53,446 nucleotides of DNA from Niastella sp. (GTDB lineage Bacteria > Bacteroidota > Bacteroidia > Chitinophagales > Chitinophagaceae): the NCBI GenBank assembly GCA_017744515.1, contig JAGIBF010000054.1, positions 1-53,446 on the forward strand, given 5' to 3'. Of this stretch, positions 42,832 through 51,359 are shown in pieces. A program made the translations under genes and the position numbers. Every line of letters starts with the position of its first letter. The first letter of the stretch is position 1. A model generated the notes under the pieces. That model did not search any database and had not been told where the DNA came from. It was given only the letters and a program-made list of their open reading frames with translations.

Positions 42832-43536
42832 ATGAAACGTTACTCTCAACAAACCCGATTGCTTGTAGCCGTAGATTGTATCATTTTTGGTTTTGATGGT
42901 CAGGAGTTGAAATTGTTACTTATTCAACGTGGCTTTGAACCGGAAAGGGGCAAATGGAGCCTGATGGGAGGCTTTGTAAAACCTACTGAAAGCTTTGAAG
43001 AATCTGCTGCGCGGGTATTGAAGGAGCTCACGGGCCTTGGGGGGGTATACATGGAGCAGCTGCATGCTTTTGGCCATCCCGGCCGTGATCCACTGGAGCG
43101 TACCGCTTCTATTGTTTATTTCAGCCTGATCGATATACGCAAGTACCAGCAGCAGATCAATGATGATTATCATGCTGAATGGTTCCCTATTCATAAGCAT
43201 CCCCGCCTGATCTTTGACCATGAGGCGATGATCGAAATGGCAAAGGACAGGTTGCAATACAAGGCTGCGCTGCATCCTATTCTCTTTGAACTGCTGCCCG
43301 ACAAGTTTACGCTGCCACAACTGCAAACTCTGTATGAGGGTATCTATGATGCTGAGATCGATAAGCGGAACTTCAGCCGCAAGGTGTTGTCTACCGGTTT
43401 ATTGGTGAAGCAAAAGGAGAAGGAAAAGGAGAGTTCCAAACGTGGCGCTTTTTATTATAAGCTGGACAAACGTAAGTACAACTCCAAGTTTCACAACTTC
43501 CTTAATATCATTCCTAACGCGCACAATTTGATTTAG
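42832..43536 (+). CDS. araR: NUDIX-type transcriptional regulator of arabinose use (AraR)
   Basis: 234 residues: a NUDIX-like domain (about 10-145) and a C-terminal winged-helix DNA-binding domain (about 155-234, DKFTLPQLQTLYEGIY...KRNFSRKVL). The NUDIX box is degenerate: after GGFVKPTESFEESAARVL the catalytic REXXEE reads RVLKEL, so hydrolase activity is probably lost and the domain senses a ligand instead. This is the NrtR-related architecture of the characterised Bacteroides AraR repressor, which responds to L-arabinose. The following genes (GH43, two GH51, araB, araD, araA, symporter) match that regulon. It converges on the GH43 gene, with a repeat in between. Confidence 0.87.
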   Translation: MKRYSQQTRLLVAVDCIIFGFDGQELKLLLIQRGFEPERGKWSLMGGFVKPTESFEESAARVLKELTGLGGVYMEQLHAFGHPGRDPLERTASIVYFSLIDIRKYQQQINDDYHAEWFPIHKHPRLIFDHEAMIEMAKDRLQYKAALHPILFELLPDKFTLPQLQTLYEGIYDAEIDKRNFSRKVLSTGLLVKQKEKEKESSKRGAFYYKLDKRKYNSKFHNFLNIIPNAHNLI

Positions 43537-43538
43537 GA

Positions 43539-43620
43539 GGCGCTTTTGCTTCGATAGCAGATTTCTCGCCCTTGGAGCTGGCTGCTGTTTTTGCAGGGTA
43601 TGGAGGGCTCGAAATGACAA
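43539..43620. repeat. Interspersed short repeat, family 2, copy A
   Basis: Shares GCTTCGATnGCAGATTTCTC near its start and CTCGAAATGACAA/TTCGAAATTACAA at its end with 51255-51312, with a different middle. Intergenic, non-coding. Confidence 0.65.
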
Positions 43621-43627
43621 CGTAGTG

Positions 43628-44620
43628 TTACTTCATTACTTCGGGCCAGCCGTCTTTCCAGGTGAGTTTTTCGATGCGGAGTTTTGAGCGGCCGCGGTCT
43701 TTGGCGTCGTAGCCATGGAATACGAGGTAGTCGACGCCGTCGAATGTGCATACGGCATTGTGGCCCACACCATGCCAGTCTTTATCTCCCTGCAGCACGA
43801 TCGTGCCTCCACTTTTAAGGAGGGAAACACCGGCTTTGTCGATGTAGGGTCCGGTGAGTTTCCCGGAGCGGCCCACGATCATTTTATAGGTGCTTTGTTC
43901 TCCCTTGCAGCAGTAATCTATCGAGGCAAACTGGTAATAGTAATTCCCTTTCTTAAAGAGAAAGGGGGCTTCTATTGCTCCGTCGCCGGCTGATGAGTCG
44001 GACGTATGGTAATTTATTTTCCGGCTGGCGATGCTGTACCACTGTTGTGGTGTGTCGATGGCTGTGAGTTGCTGGTTGAGCTTTACCAGTTTAAGTCCAT
44101 TCCAAAAGGAACCGAAGGCCAGCCAGGGCTGGTCCTGTTCGTCCCAGATCACGTTGGGGTCGATGGCATTCCACAGGTCTCTGCCGGGGATTGATTCGAT
44201 GACCTTGCCGTGGTCGATCCATTTGAAGTTGGGATCGTTGGGGTGGAGGGTTTTATTGGTGGCTACGCCGATGCAGGAGGTGTTTTTTCCAAAGGCCGAT
44301 ACGGAATAGAAAAGGTAGTACTGGCCATTGTGGAAGGATATATCCGGCGCCCAGATGTGGTTCCTGAAGCCTTTGACTGCCTGTACGCCCCAGGGCAGGG
44401 TATCGAACACTTGTTTTTCACGCTGCCATGTCTTCATGTCCTTCGATGAAAAGACGCTGATGCCTCTGCCTGTACAGAATAGGTAATAAACGTCGTCCTG
44501 CCTGATCATAACGGGATCATGGACGCCTGGCTGTGTTGTTTGTGCCGGCTGTACCGTTTGTGCAGCGGTGGTGGCTGCGAACACCAGGGTCAGGGAAAGG
44601 AGGAGTGTTCCTGGGAGCAT
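43628..44620 (-). CDS. GH43 endo-arabinanase / arabinosidase
   Basis: 330 residues from the ATG at 44620, which gives a normal signal peptide (MLPGTLLLSLTLVFAATTAAQ); a longer frame to 44746 would add 42 unlikely residues and run over a hairpin. The GH43 catalytic triad is visible: Asp35 (VHDPVMI, base), Asp154 (NAIDPNV, pKa modulator) and Glu217 (GAIEAPF, acid). The blocks HIWAPDISFHNGQYYLFYS and DGVDYLVFHGYDA are typical of arabinan endo-1,5-alpha-L-arabinanases. It acts outside the cytoplasm and would shorten arabinan for the GH51 enzymes encoded upstream in the same orientation. Confidence 0.92.
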   Translation of the reverse strand: MLPGTLLLSLTLVFAATTAAQTVQPAQTTQPGVHDPVMIRQDDVYYLFCTGRGISVFSSKDMKTWQREKQVFDTLPWGVQAVKGFRNHIWAPDISFHNGQYYLFYSVSAFGKNTSCIGVATNKTLHPNDPNFKWIDHGKVIESIPGRDLWNAIDPNVIWDEQDQPWLAFGSFWNGLKLVKLNQQLTAIDTPQQWYSIASRKINYHTSDSSAGDGAIEAPFLFKKGNYYYQFASIDYCCKGEQSTYKMIVGRSGKLTGPYIDKAGVSLLKSGGTIVLQGDKDWHGVGHNAVCTFDGVDYLVFHGYDAKDRGRSKLRIEKLTWKDGWPEVMK

Positions 44621-44702
44621 GGCAAGTCGTTTTAGGCGTGAGAGGCGAAAAGTGAAAACCCGGCAAGTCGGGGCAAGCTGTGAGATCGGGTAGGTTGTGA
44701 AT

Positions 44703-44744
44703 GGAAAACGGTAAAGTGTGGGTTGCCACAGCTTACCGTTTTCC
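44703..44744 (-). terminator. Long hairpin between GH51 and GH43 genes
   Basis: GGAAAACGGTAA (44703-44714) and TTACCGTTTTCC (44733-44744) form a perfect 12-bp stem, with an inner TGTGG/CCACA stem. There is no strong U-run on the minus strand, so it may attenuate or stabilise the mRNA rather than end it. Confidence 0.5.
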
Positions 44745-44752
44745 AATTATCG

Positions 44753-46711
44753 TTACAACATTTTTACTTTAATTACCTGGAAGGAGTAGGGGGCCAGGGT
44801 GACCGGCACTTTCTTTCCTTTCAGTTTAATGGTTTCCTGGGTGGGACTAACGGTGGTTGGCTGCGCAAATGTGTTGGCTTGTTGCAGGTCGGCATTTTTC
44901 AATACATCTGCCGTAGCCGTGGTGGCCAGTTTCTTTACTCCGTCAATGGTTATTTCACTGTTCTGTGCAGTGGCTCCTGTATTTACAACTTTTATGATCA
45001 CTTCTTTGGCTACACTGTCGATGGCTGCATTGGCGTAGAGGCCATTCTGGCCCGTTACGGTTTCATTATTCAGTGTCATGGGTACTACGTGTGTACCTTT
45101 GTTGGTGCCATACATTTTTTGTACATAATAGTTGGGGGTGCCGTACGACTGGAGGTTGTTGAACCAGATGAGGTCGGGCGTCCATTGCCATCCTTCTGCA
45201 TGGGCAAACAAAGGAGCGTAAGAAGCGAGGTGTACCACATCTGCATTGCGTTCGAGTCCCGTCATAAAGGCTGCTTCCGATAGTGCGCACTCCCAGGTGT
45301 TGATGTTGTCGGGGCTCACTACAGCTTTGCTTTGTGCTGCGTATTCTCCGGCAAATATTTTGGGTCCGTTGCGGTCATATGCATCGTATCGTTTGGCATT
45401 CTTCAGGAACCAATCGGGTAGCTTGTAGTAATGTTCATCAATTATATCTGCTTTTAAAGCGCGCATGGTAGGGTTGAGATAGTCGAACTGTGGGCCATCG
45501 GGGCTGGGGCCAACGCTGCTGATCAACTGAACGGCCGGATACTTTTCTTTGATGGCTTTGGCGAAAAGCTTGTAGCGTTCTACATATTGCTCGCCCCATT
45601 GCTCGTTGCCTACGCCCAGCAGTTTGAGGTTGAATGGTGCAGGGTGTCCCATCTGGGCACGCACCTTGCCCCACTTGCTGTCGGCAGAGCCATTGGCAAA
45701 TTCAATGAGGTCCAGTGCATCCTGAATATATTGGTCCAGCTCTTCTGTCGGTACTACTTCTGCTGTGTTGAACTGGCAGGCCATGCCGCAATTGAGGATC
45801 GGCAGGGGGGTGGCGCCAATGTCTTCCGACAATAGGAAATATTCATAAAAGCCAAGGCCGAAAGACTGGTAGTAGTCGGGTGCAGGCTTGTGGCGGAACT
45901 CTGTGTTCCAGCGGTTCACAATCAATTCGCGCTGCTCAACAGGCCCGATCGTCTTTTTCCATTGATAACGGTTGTCCAGTTCGCGTCCTTCCACGATACA
46001 ACCGCCGGGGAAGCGGAGGAAGCCCGGTTTCATATCAGCAAGGAGCTGTACCAGGTCGGCACGCAGGCCGCCGGGCCTGTTCTTCCAGGTTTTTTGCGGA
46101 AACAGGGAGATCATGTCGGCATCCACCACGCCGGCGCCTTCGAACCAGATGTTGAGTTTGGCTTTGGGTTCTGTGGAAGTGGCCGTAATGGTAGCCGTAT
46201 ATTTTTTCCACTCTTTACCGGATAGGGTGATGCTGGTTTCCCCTATTTTTTGGTTAGCGGCATTTACCAGCTCTATGTGGAGTTTGGTGTTGCCTTCCTG
46301 TGCCCGTGCGAGGAGGGAAAAATCGTATTTGTCGTTGCCGGTAATGCCCATGCCACGGAAGCCTTCATTGCTCACTCCATATCCGCTGGCTGACCGGATA
46401 GTGAAACGGGCAAAGCGTGGATTGCTTAGATCGCCGCGGTTGATGATCAGTATGGAGCCGTCGGCATTTTGTTTTTGTTCGCGCCATCCCATGAGGGGTG
46501 TATCGAACTCGAATGACCTGTTCTTGACCAGTTCGGCATAGATGCCGCCATCGGCGCCGAAGTTGATGTCTTCGAAGAAGATGCCCCACATCGTCTTTTG
46601 TATGGGTGTCTTGAGCTGGTTTGCTTTTACCGTGAATGCTTGTGTGGTTTGAGCGGTGGCGGTACCTGCTGTTAAACAGGCGGCTGCCAGTAAGGCTGTG
46701 ATTGGCTTCAT
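44753..46711 (-). CDS. GH51-family alpha-L-arabinofuranosidase, larger form
   Basis: 652 residues from the ATG at 46711 with a signal peptide (MKPITALLAAACLTAGTATAQ). A carbohydrate-binding-like beta domain (about 70-205) precedes the GH51 TIM barrel. The acid/base is Glu370 in GVGNEQWGEQY and the nucleophile Glu456 in FAGEYAAQ; LRFPGGCIVEG near 232 is also typical. A C-terminal beta domain follows (about 535-652). It releases terminal L-arabinofuranose from arabinan or arabinoxylan. Only 19 nt separate it from the second GH51 gene, so they are one operon. The extra N-terminal domain distinguishes it from its neighbour and suggests a different substrate side chain. Confidence 0.93.
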   Translation of the reverse strand: MKPITALLAAACLTAGTATAQTTQAFTVKANQLKTPIQKTMWGIFFEDINFGADGGIYAELVKNRSFEFDTPLMGWREQKQNADGSILIINRGDLSNPRFARFTIRSASGYGVSNEGFRGMGITGNDKYDFSLLARAQEGNTKLHIELVNAANQKIGETSITLSGKEWKKYTATITATSTEPKAKLNIWFEGAGVVDADMISLFPQKTWKNRPGGLRADLVQLLADMKPGFLRFPGGCIVEGRELDNRYQWKKTIGPVEQRELIVNRWNTEFRHKPAPDYYQSFGLGFYEYFLLSEDIGATPLPILNCGMACQFNTAEVVPTEELDQYIQDALDLIEFANGSADSKWGKVRAQMGHPAPFNLKLLGVGNEQWGEQYVERYKLFAKAIKEKYPAVQLISSVGPSPDGPQFDYLNPTMRALKADIIDEHYYKLPDWFLKNAKRYDAYDRNGPKIFAGEYAAQSKAVVSPDNINTWECALSEAAFMTGLERNADVVHLASYAPLFAHAEGWQWTPDLIWFNNLQSYGTPNYYVQKMYGTNKGTHVVPMTLNNETVTGQNGLYANAAIDSVAKEVIIKVVNTGATAQNSEITIDGVKKLATTATADVLKNADLQQANTFAQPTTVSPTQETIKLKGKKVPVTLAPYSFQVIKVKML

Positions 46712-46730
46712 ATGTAATGCGATCATTGTG

Positions 46731-48263
46731 TTATTTCAATTCCAATACTACTACTGAACAGGCGGGCAGTTTTACGGTAAGGGTGCTTCCTTTGAGGGTA
46801 GCGCCGCTGAAAGCTGCCGGTTTTATCTTGTCCGGATTTTCAAAGGTATTATGATCCTGTATTTTGGGGGAAGCTAATATTTTTCCTGTGATGCTGTTGT
46901 ACTTTCCTCCTTTGAGGTTGATGGTTATCTCCTGCGTGTTTTTGGCGTCGATGTTTACCAGTGATATATGGGTAGCACCAAGGGAGTCGCGGGAGGCTGA
47001 ACAGGAAACGGCCGGAAGTTTGTCTCTGCCCAGTGTATAGTCTTTTGTTTTGATGGTGATGGGCAACAGTTTGGCATCCTGGTGCACGTTGTACATTTCC
47101 ATCACGTGGTAAGTGGGCGTCAGGATGAGCTTTTCTTCGTTCGTGAGCAATACTGCCTGCAACACGTTGATGGTTTGTGCGAGGTTGGCCATGCGCACGC
47201 GGTCACAATGGTTGTGGAAGATGTTGAGGGTTACACCGGCTATCATGGCATCGCGCATCGTGTTTTGCTGGTAGAGGAAGCCGGGATTGGTGCCGGGTTC
47301 TACGTCGTACCAGCCACCCCATTCATCAACTACGAGGGCTATGCGTTTGTTGGGATCGTATTTATCCATGATGGCGGAATGCTTGATCACCAGTGAGTCC
47401 ATCTGCAGCGCACGTTTCATGGTAGTGAAGTACTGCTCTTCCGTGAAACCGGTAGCCGGCCCTTTCTTGTTCCAGTCGATCACAGAATAATGGTGCAGGG
47501 CTACGCCGCTTACCATGTTGCGGGGTATATTTTTCATGAGGACTTCTGTCCAGTTGTAGTCGTTTGAGTTGGCGCCGGAGGCGATGCGGAAGATGTTGCC
47601 TTCGCTCCAGCCCGTCATGAAGGTGGCGTATTTGCGGTAGATGTCGGCATAGTATTCGGGGCGCATGTTGCCGCCACAGCCCCAGGCTTCGTTGCCCACG
47701 CCCCAGAATTTTACGTTCCAGGGTTTCTCACGGCCATTTTGTTTGCGCAGGTTGGACATGGGGCTTTCGCCGGCGAAGTTGACATACTGTACCCAGTCTG
47801 ACAACTCCTGTACCGTACCGCTGCCCACATTACCGGCGAGGTAGGGGTCTGTTCCGATCAGCTCGCACATGTTGAGGAAGTCGTGGGTGCCAAAACTGTT
47901 GTTTTCTGTAACGCCTCCCCACCAGGTGTTTACGATCGTTGGGCGTTTGTCTTTAGGGCCTATGCCGTCTTTCCAATGGTAAGTATCGGCAAAGCAGCCG
48001 CCGGGCCAGCGGAGGTTGGCGATCTTTAGTTTCTTCAGAGCGGCCACCACATCGTTGCGTACGCCCGCCGTGTTGGGTATTTTGCTGTTTTCTCCTACAT
48101 AGAACCCGCCGTATACGCAACGGCCGAGGTGTTCTGCAAAGTGACCATATATCTGTTTGCTGATGGTGAGCTTTGCGTCGTCGGCATTGACCGTAATCTC
48201 ATTCTGTGCCTGTGTTGCGAGATACATGGTTAATGCCAGGGGGGCGAATAACAATCGCTTCAT
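46731..48263 (-). CDS. GH51-family alpha-N-arabinofuranosidase (AbfA-like)
   Basis: 510 residues with a signal peptide (MKRLLFAPLALTMYLATQAQ). The barrel starts at once (QIYGHFAEHLGRCVYGG). Glu192 in GVGNEAWGCGG is the acid/base and Glu314 in VVDEWGGWYD the nucleophile. LRWPGGCFADTYHWKDGIGP is the canonical AbfA block. A C-terminal beta domain ends in VVLELK. Length and order match typical AbfA exo-arabinofuranosidases. It is the first gene of the three-gene minus-strand arabinan-degradation operon and lies back to back with araB across a 529-bp control region. Confidence 0.95.
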   Translation of the reverse strand: MKRLLFAPLALTMYLATQAQNEITVNADDAKLTISKQIYGHFAEHLGRCVYGGFYVGENSKIPNTAGVRNDVVAALKKLKIANLRWPGGCFADTYHWKDGIGPKDKRPTIVNTWWGGVTENNSFGTHDFLNMCELIGTDPYLAGNVGSGTVQELSDWVQYVNFAGESPMSNLRKQNGREKPWNVKFWGVGNEAWGCGGNMRPEYYADIYRKYATFMTGWSEGNIFRIASGANSNDYNWTEVLMKNIPRNMVSGVALHHYSVIDWNKKGPATGFTEEQYFTTMKRALQMDSLVIKHSAIMDKYDPNKRIALVVDEWGGWYDVEPGTNPGFLYQQNTMRDAMIAGVTLNIFHNHCDRVRMANLAQTINVLQAVLLTNEEKLILTPTYHVMEMYNVHQDAKLLPITIKTKDYTLGRDKLPAVSCSASRDSLGATHISLVNIDAKNTQEITINLKGGKYNSITGKILASPKIQDHNTFENPDKIKPAAFSGATLKGSTLTVKLPACSVVVLELK

Positions 48264-48331
48264 AAGTTTATATTTGATTGGATGTATTACTGTTGAAAGT
48301 GCTTTACGGTCTGTTGTTCAAATGTAATTAA

Positions 48332-48353
48332 GCCTGCTGTAGAAACAGCAGGC
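48332..48353. promoter_or_regulatory. 9-bp perfect inverted repeat
   Basis: GCCTGCTGT and ACAGCAGGC are perfect complements separated by AGAA. On the minus strand it lies about 70-90 nt before the GH51 start and just upstream of the TACATTTG element. No U-run follows in either direction, so an operator or mRNA leader element fits better than a terminator. Confidence 0.5.
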
Positions 48354-48674
48354 CTGCTTGTAATAAACAAAACAACTGTGTATTTATAAACGAGATCTTT
48401 ATGTTTCAGGAAATGAGACGAATTGACCAACTGGAACAGGTGATGGCAAAGGTGCCGCGCGTACAGGGTAATCAACCCTTTGTGGAGCATGTTTCTTTTC
48501 ATATAGCAGTGGTGCAAGTATGTAGCAAAATAACATATTTCTTTCAATAACTGTCATAATTACATTTATTTTTATCCTCCACCTTGCCCGCTGCCGTTGG
48601 CCGGATCGGGGCAGGTAGTGTGGAGATTGATAGTGAATTGGTTATTATCTGTATAAGGTAAATCATATTTTGAC

Positions 48675-48704
48675 TTTGTTAATTAAGGTACTTTGGTAGA
48701 TTTG
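48675..48704 (+). promoter_or_regulatory. Bacteroidota-type promoter of araB
   Basis: TTTG at 48675-48678 and TAGATTTG (exact TAnnTTTG) at 48697-48704 with an 18-bp spacer match the Bacteroidota -33/-7 consensus. The transcript would start near 48711, giving a leader of about 80 nt. Confidence 0.6.
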
Positions 48705-48792
48705 CGTTGGCCGTAACGTATTTGGTAAAGTCCTTTTTTGTTAATTCTTTTGTACATAAAATAATAAGTGTTACCTTGACACGAATTGCCTC

Positions 48793-50466
48793 ATGAAAAG
48801 TGATCAATATGTTATAGGAGTAGATTACGGAACAGATTCTGTACGCTCCATTGTAGTAAATGCTGCCAACGGAAAAGAGATTGCCGCCGCTGTGTTTCCC
48901 TATCCCCGCTGGAAGGACGGTTTATATTGTAATGCTGCCGCCAGCCAGTTTCGCCAGCACCCGCTGGATTATGTGGAAGGGCTGGAGCAAAGTATTAAAA
49001 GTTGTTTGCAGCAGGCAGGTGCTTCTGTGGCCGCCCAGGTAAAAGCTATTTCCATCGACACTACGGGGTCTTCGCCGGTTGCGGTAGACGAGAGCGGTAC
49101 GCCGCTGGCGCTGCTGCCGGGCTTTGAGCAGAACCCCAATGCGATGTTTGTATTGTGGAAGGACCATACTTCGGTAAAGGAGGCCGCGGAGATCAATGCT
49201 CATGCCGAGCGCTTCGATGTGAACTACCTGCAGTATGTGGGTGGTATTTATTCTTCGGAGTGGTTCTGGGCAAAGCTGTTGCACGTGCTGCGTGCCGATG
49301 AGCAGGTTCGCAAGGCCTGTTATTCATGGGTAGAACATTGTGACTGGATCCCGTTCTTGCTTACCGGCGGTCAGCGTGCGCAGGATATCCGGCGCGGCGT
49401 ATGTTCGGCTGGTCACAAGTCTTTGTGGGCGGCTGAGTTTGGTGGTCTGCCTCCCGATGAATTTTTCTCTTCTCTCGATCCCGTGTTAAAAGGTTTTACT
49501 TCAAGACTGTTTAAGGATACTTATACTGCCGACAAGCCTGCCGGCAAGCTCAGCGGCGCCTGGGCTCAGCGCCTGGGACTTTCTACTGACGTGGTGATCG
49601 GTATCGGCGCTTTCGACGCTCATATGGGTGCCGTGGGTGGCCAGATCGAGCCTTATCATTTAAGTAAGGTAATGGGTACTTCCACCTGCGATATGCTCGT
49701 GGCGCCCAAGTCCGACATGGAGGGTAAGCTCGTGAAGGGGATTTGTGGTCAGGTGGATGGTTCTGTGATCCCCGGCATGATCGGGCTGGAGGCTGGTCAG
49801 TCTGCCTTTGGTGATGCCTATGCCTGGTTCCGGAATGTGTTGGGCTGGCCTGTTCAACAATTGTTGTCTCAATCTTCTCTGATCGATAAGGATACTGCGG
49901 CCAAACTGGCTGAGGAAACGCTGGGTAAAATTATCCCGTCTCTTAGCAAGCAAGCCGAAGCTTTGCCTTTTGATGAAAAAAGCGAACTGGCGGTAGATTG
50001 GTTCAATGGCCGCCGCACGCCGGATGCCAACCAGTTGCTCAAGGGGGTGATCTCCAACCTGCACCTGGGCAGTGATGCGCCGCGTGTATTCAGAGCTGTT
50101 GTGGAGGCTACCTGCTTTGGCGCCAAAAGTATCGTTGACCGCTTCAATCACGAAGGTGTACCTGTGAAGGGGCTCATCGGTTTGGGTGGTGTGGCGCGTA
50201 AGTCGCCTTTCATCATGCAGATGATGGCTGATGTAATGGACATGCCTATCCGTATTCACCGTTCTGAGCAAACCTGTGCTGCCGGTGCTGCCATGTTTGC
50301 AGCTACTGCTGCGGGACTCTACTCCAAAGTAGAGGATGCGATGGCGGCAATGGGACAGGGCTTCGATGTGGAGTATTTTCCTGATGCGAAGAAAGTGCCG
50401 CTGTATGCAAAGCGCTACAGGCAGTATCATGAGCTGGGGGGATTTGTGGAGGAACACACGAAGTAG
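48793..50466 (+). CDS. araB: L-ribulokinase
   Basis: 557 residues, FGGY carbohydrate kinase family. The N-terminal ATPase fold begins VIGVDYGTDSVRSIVV, and AISIDTTGSSPVAVDESGTPL and FVLWKDHTS are ribulokinase hallmarks. The second domain has GIGAFDAHMGAVGG, VMGTSTCDMLVAP and GLIGLGGVARKSPFIMQMMADV. It phosphorylates L-ribulose to L-ribulose-5-phosphate in the cytoplasm. First gene of the araB-araD-araA(-symporter) series, with its own promoter upstream. Length is normal for AraB. Confidence 0.97.
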   Translation: MKSDQYVIGVDYGTDSVRSIVVNAANGKEIAAAVFPYPRWKDGLYCNAAASQFRQHPLDYVEGLEQSIKSCLQQAGASVAAQVKAISIDTTGSSPVAVDESGTPLALLPGFEQNPNAMFVLWKDHTSVKEAAEINAHAERFDVNYLQYVGGIYSSEWFWAKLLHVLRADEQVRKACYSWVEHCDWIPFLLTGGQRAQDIRRGVCSAGHKSLWAAEFGGLPPDEFFSSLDPVLKGFTSRLFKDTYTADKPAGKLSGAWAQRLGLSTDVVIGIGAFDAHMGAVGGQIEPYHLSKVMGTSTCDMLVAPKSDMEGKLVKGICGQVDGSVIPGMIGLEAGQSAFGDAYAWFRNVLGWPVQQLLSQSSLIDKDTAAKLAEETLGKIIPSLSKQAEALPFDEKSELAVDWFNGRRTPDANQLLKGVISNLHLGSDAPRVFRAVVEATCFGAKSIVDRFNHEGVPVKGLIGLGGVARKSPFIMQMMADVMDMPIRIHRSEQTCAAGAAMFAATAAGLYSKVEDAMAAMGQGFDVEYFPDAKKVPLYAKRYRQYHELGGFVEEHTK

Positions 50467-50515
50467 GAGGCAGGAAGTAAGCGGTAAGAAATACAGTATT
50501 AAAGAATAGTAATTA

Positions 50516-51217
50516 ATGAGTCGTTATCAACATATTCGTGAGGAAGCGTATGAGGCTAACATGCAGCTTCCGGCTTTGGGCCTTGTGTTATTTACTTTCG
50601 GTAATGTGAGTGCGGTTGACCGCAGTGCCGGTGTGTTTGCCATCAAGCCCAGTGGCGTTCCTTATGTTTCTTTATCGCCCGACAACATGGTGATCGTTGA
50701 CTTCGATGGCAAGACTGTCGAGGGGACGATGCGTCCTTCTTCGGATACGAAGACGCATGCTGTGTTGTACAAGCATTGGGAAAAGATCGGTGGCATTGTG
50801 CATACGCATTCTACGTATGCTACTGCCTGGGCTCAATCGCAACGTGATATTCCCATTTTCGGTACTACGCATGCTGATCATAACACCGTTGATATTCCTT
50901 GTGCTCCTCCCATGGATGACGCCATGATCAAAGGGGATTATGAATATGAAACTGGTTTCCAGATCATCAATTGCCTGGAGGCTAAAGGATATAATTATGA
51001 GGAGGTGGAGATGATCCTCGTAGGTAATCATGCTCCTTTTACCTGGGGCAAGACCGCTGCCAAGGCAGTGTACAACAGTGCAGTGCTGGAAAATGTGGCG
51101 CAGATGGCGTTGCTGACGGAGCGGATCAATCCTAATGCGCCAAGGCTGAAGGATGCATTGATCAGGAAGCATTATGAAAGGAAGCATGGGCCGGATTCGT
51201 ATTATGGGCAGGTCTGA
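50516..51217 (+). CDS. araD: L-ribulose-5-phosphate 4-epimerase
   Basis: 233 residues, class II aldolase fold. The zinc ligands are visible as His96 and His98 (GIVHTHSTYA) and His172 (VGNHAPFTWG); Asp121 (THADHNTVDIP) matches the catalytic aspartate of the E. coli enzyme. It converts L-ribulose-5-phosphate to D-xylulose-5-phosphate, feeding the pentose phosphate pathway. Starts 49 nt after araB and is followed by a 142-nt gap containing a short interspersed repeat. Confidence 0.97.
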   Translation: MSRYQHIREEAYEANMQLPALGLVLFTFGNVSAVDRSAGVFAIKPSGVPYVSLSPDNMVIVDFDGKTVEGTMRPSSDTKTHAVLYKHWEKIGGIVHTHSTYATAWAQSQRDIPIFGTTHADHNTVDIPCAPPMDDAMIKGDYEYETGFQIINCLEAKGYNYEEVEMILVGNHAPFTWGKTAAKAVYNSAVLENVAQMALLTERINPNAPRLKDALIRKHYERKHGPDSYYGQV

Positions 51218-51254
51218 ACCATGATTTGTTGGATTTAGAGGATTGGGAGGATAG

Positions 51255-51312
51255 GGCGTTTGCTTCGATGGCAGATTTCTCACTTCGCTGATGCTTCGTT
51301 CGAAATTACAAG
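51255..51312. repeat. Interspersed short repeat, family 2, copy B
   Basis: Same GCTTCGATnGCAGATTTCTC opening and TCGAAATnACAA ending as 43539-43620. It lies inside the araD-araA gap, where it would be transcribed. Confidence 0.65.
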
Positions 51313-51359
51313 ACAGCAGACATTATAAGATAAGATTCAAAACAGTAAATAAACGATAG

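Larger units (their letters stand above)
48264..48792. promoter_or_regulatory. Divergent control region of the arabinose operons
   Basis: 529 bp between the GH51 and araB starts. It holds a perfect hairpin/palindrome (48332-48353), a TACATTTG -7 match on the minus strand (48319-48326) without a clear -33, and a well-formed plus-strand promoter (48675-48704). The rest shows nothing recognisable. AraR sites would be expected here. Confidence 0.6.

Noticed and set aside
44621..44746. Longer N-terminus for the GH43 enzyme
   Set aside because: It would run over the intercistronic hairpin and place a basic 42-residue stretch before a clean signal peptide.
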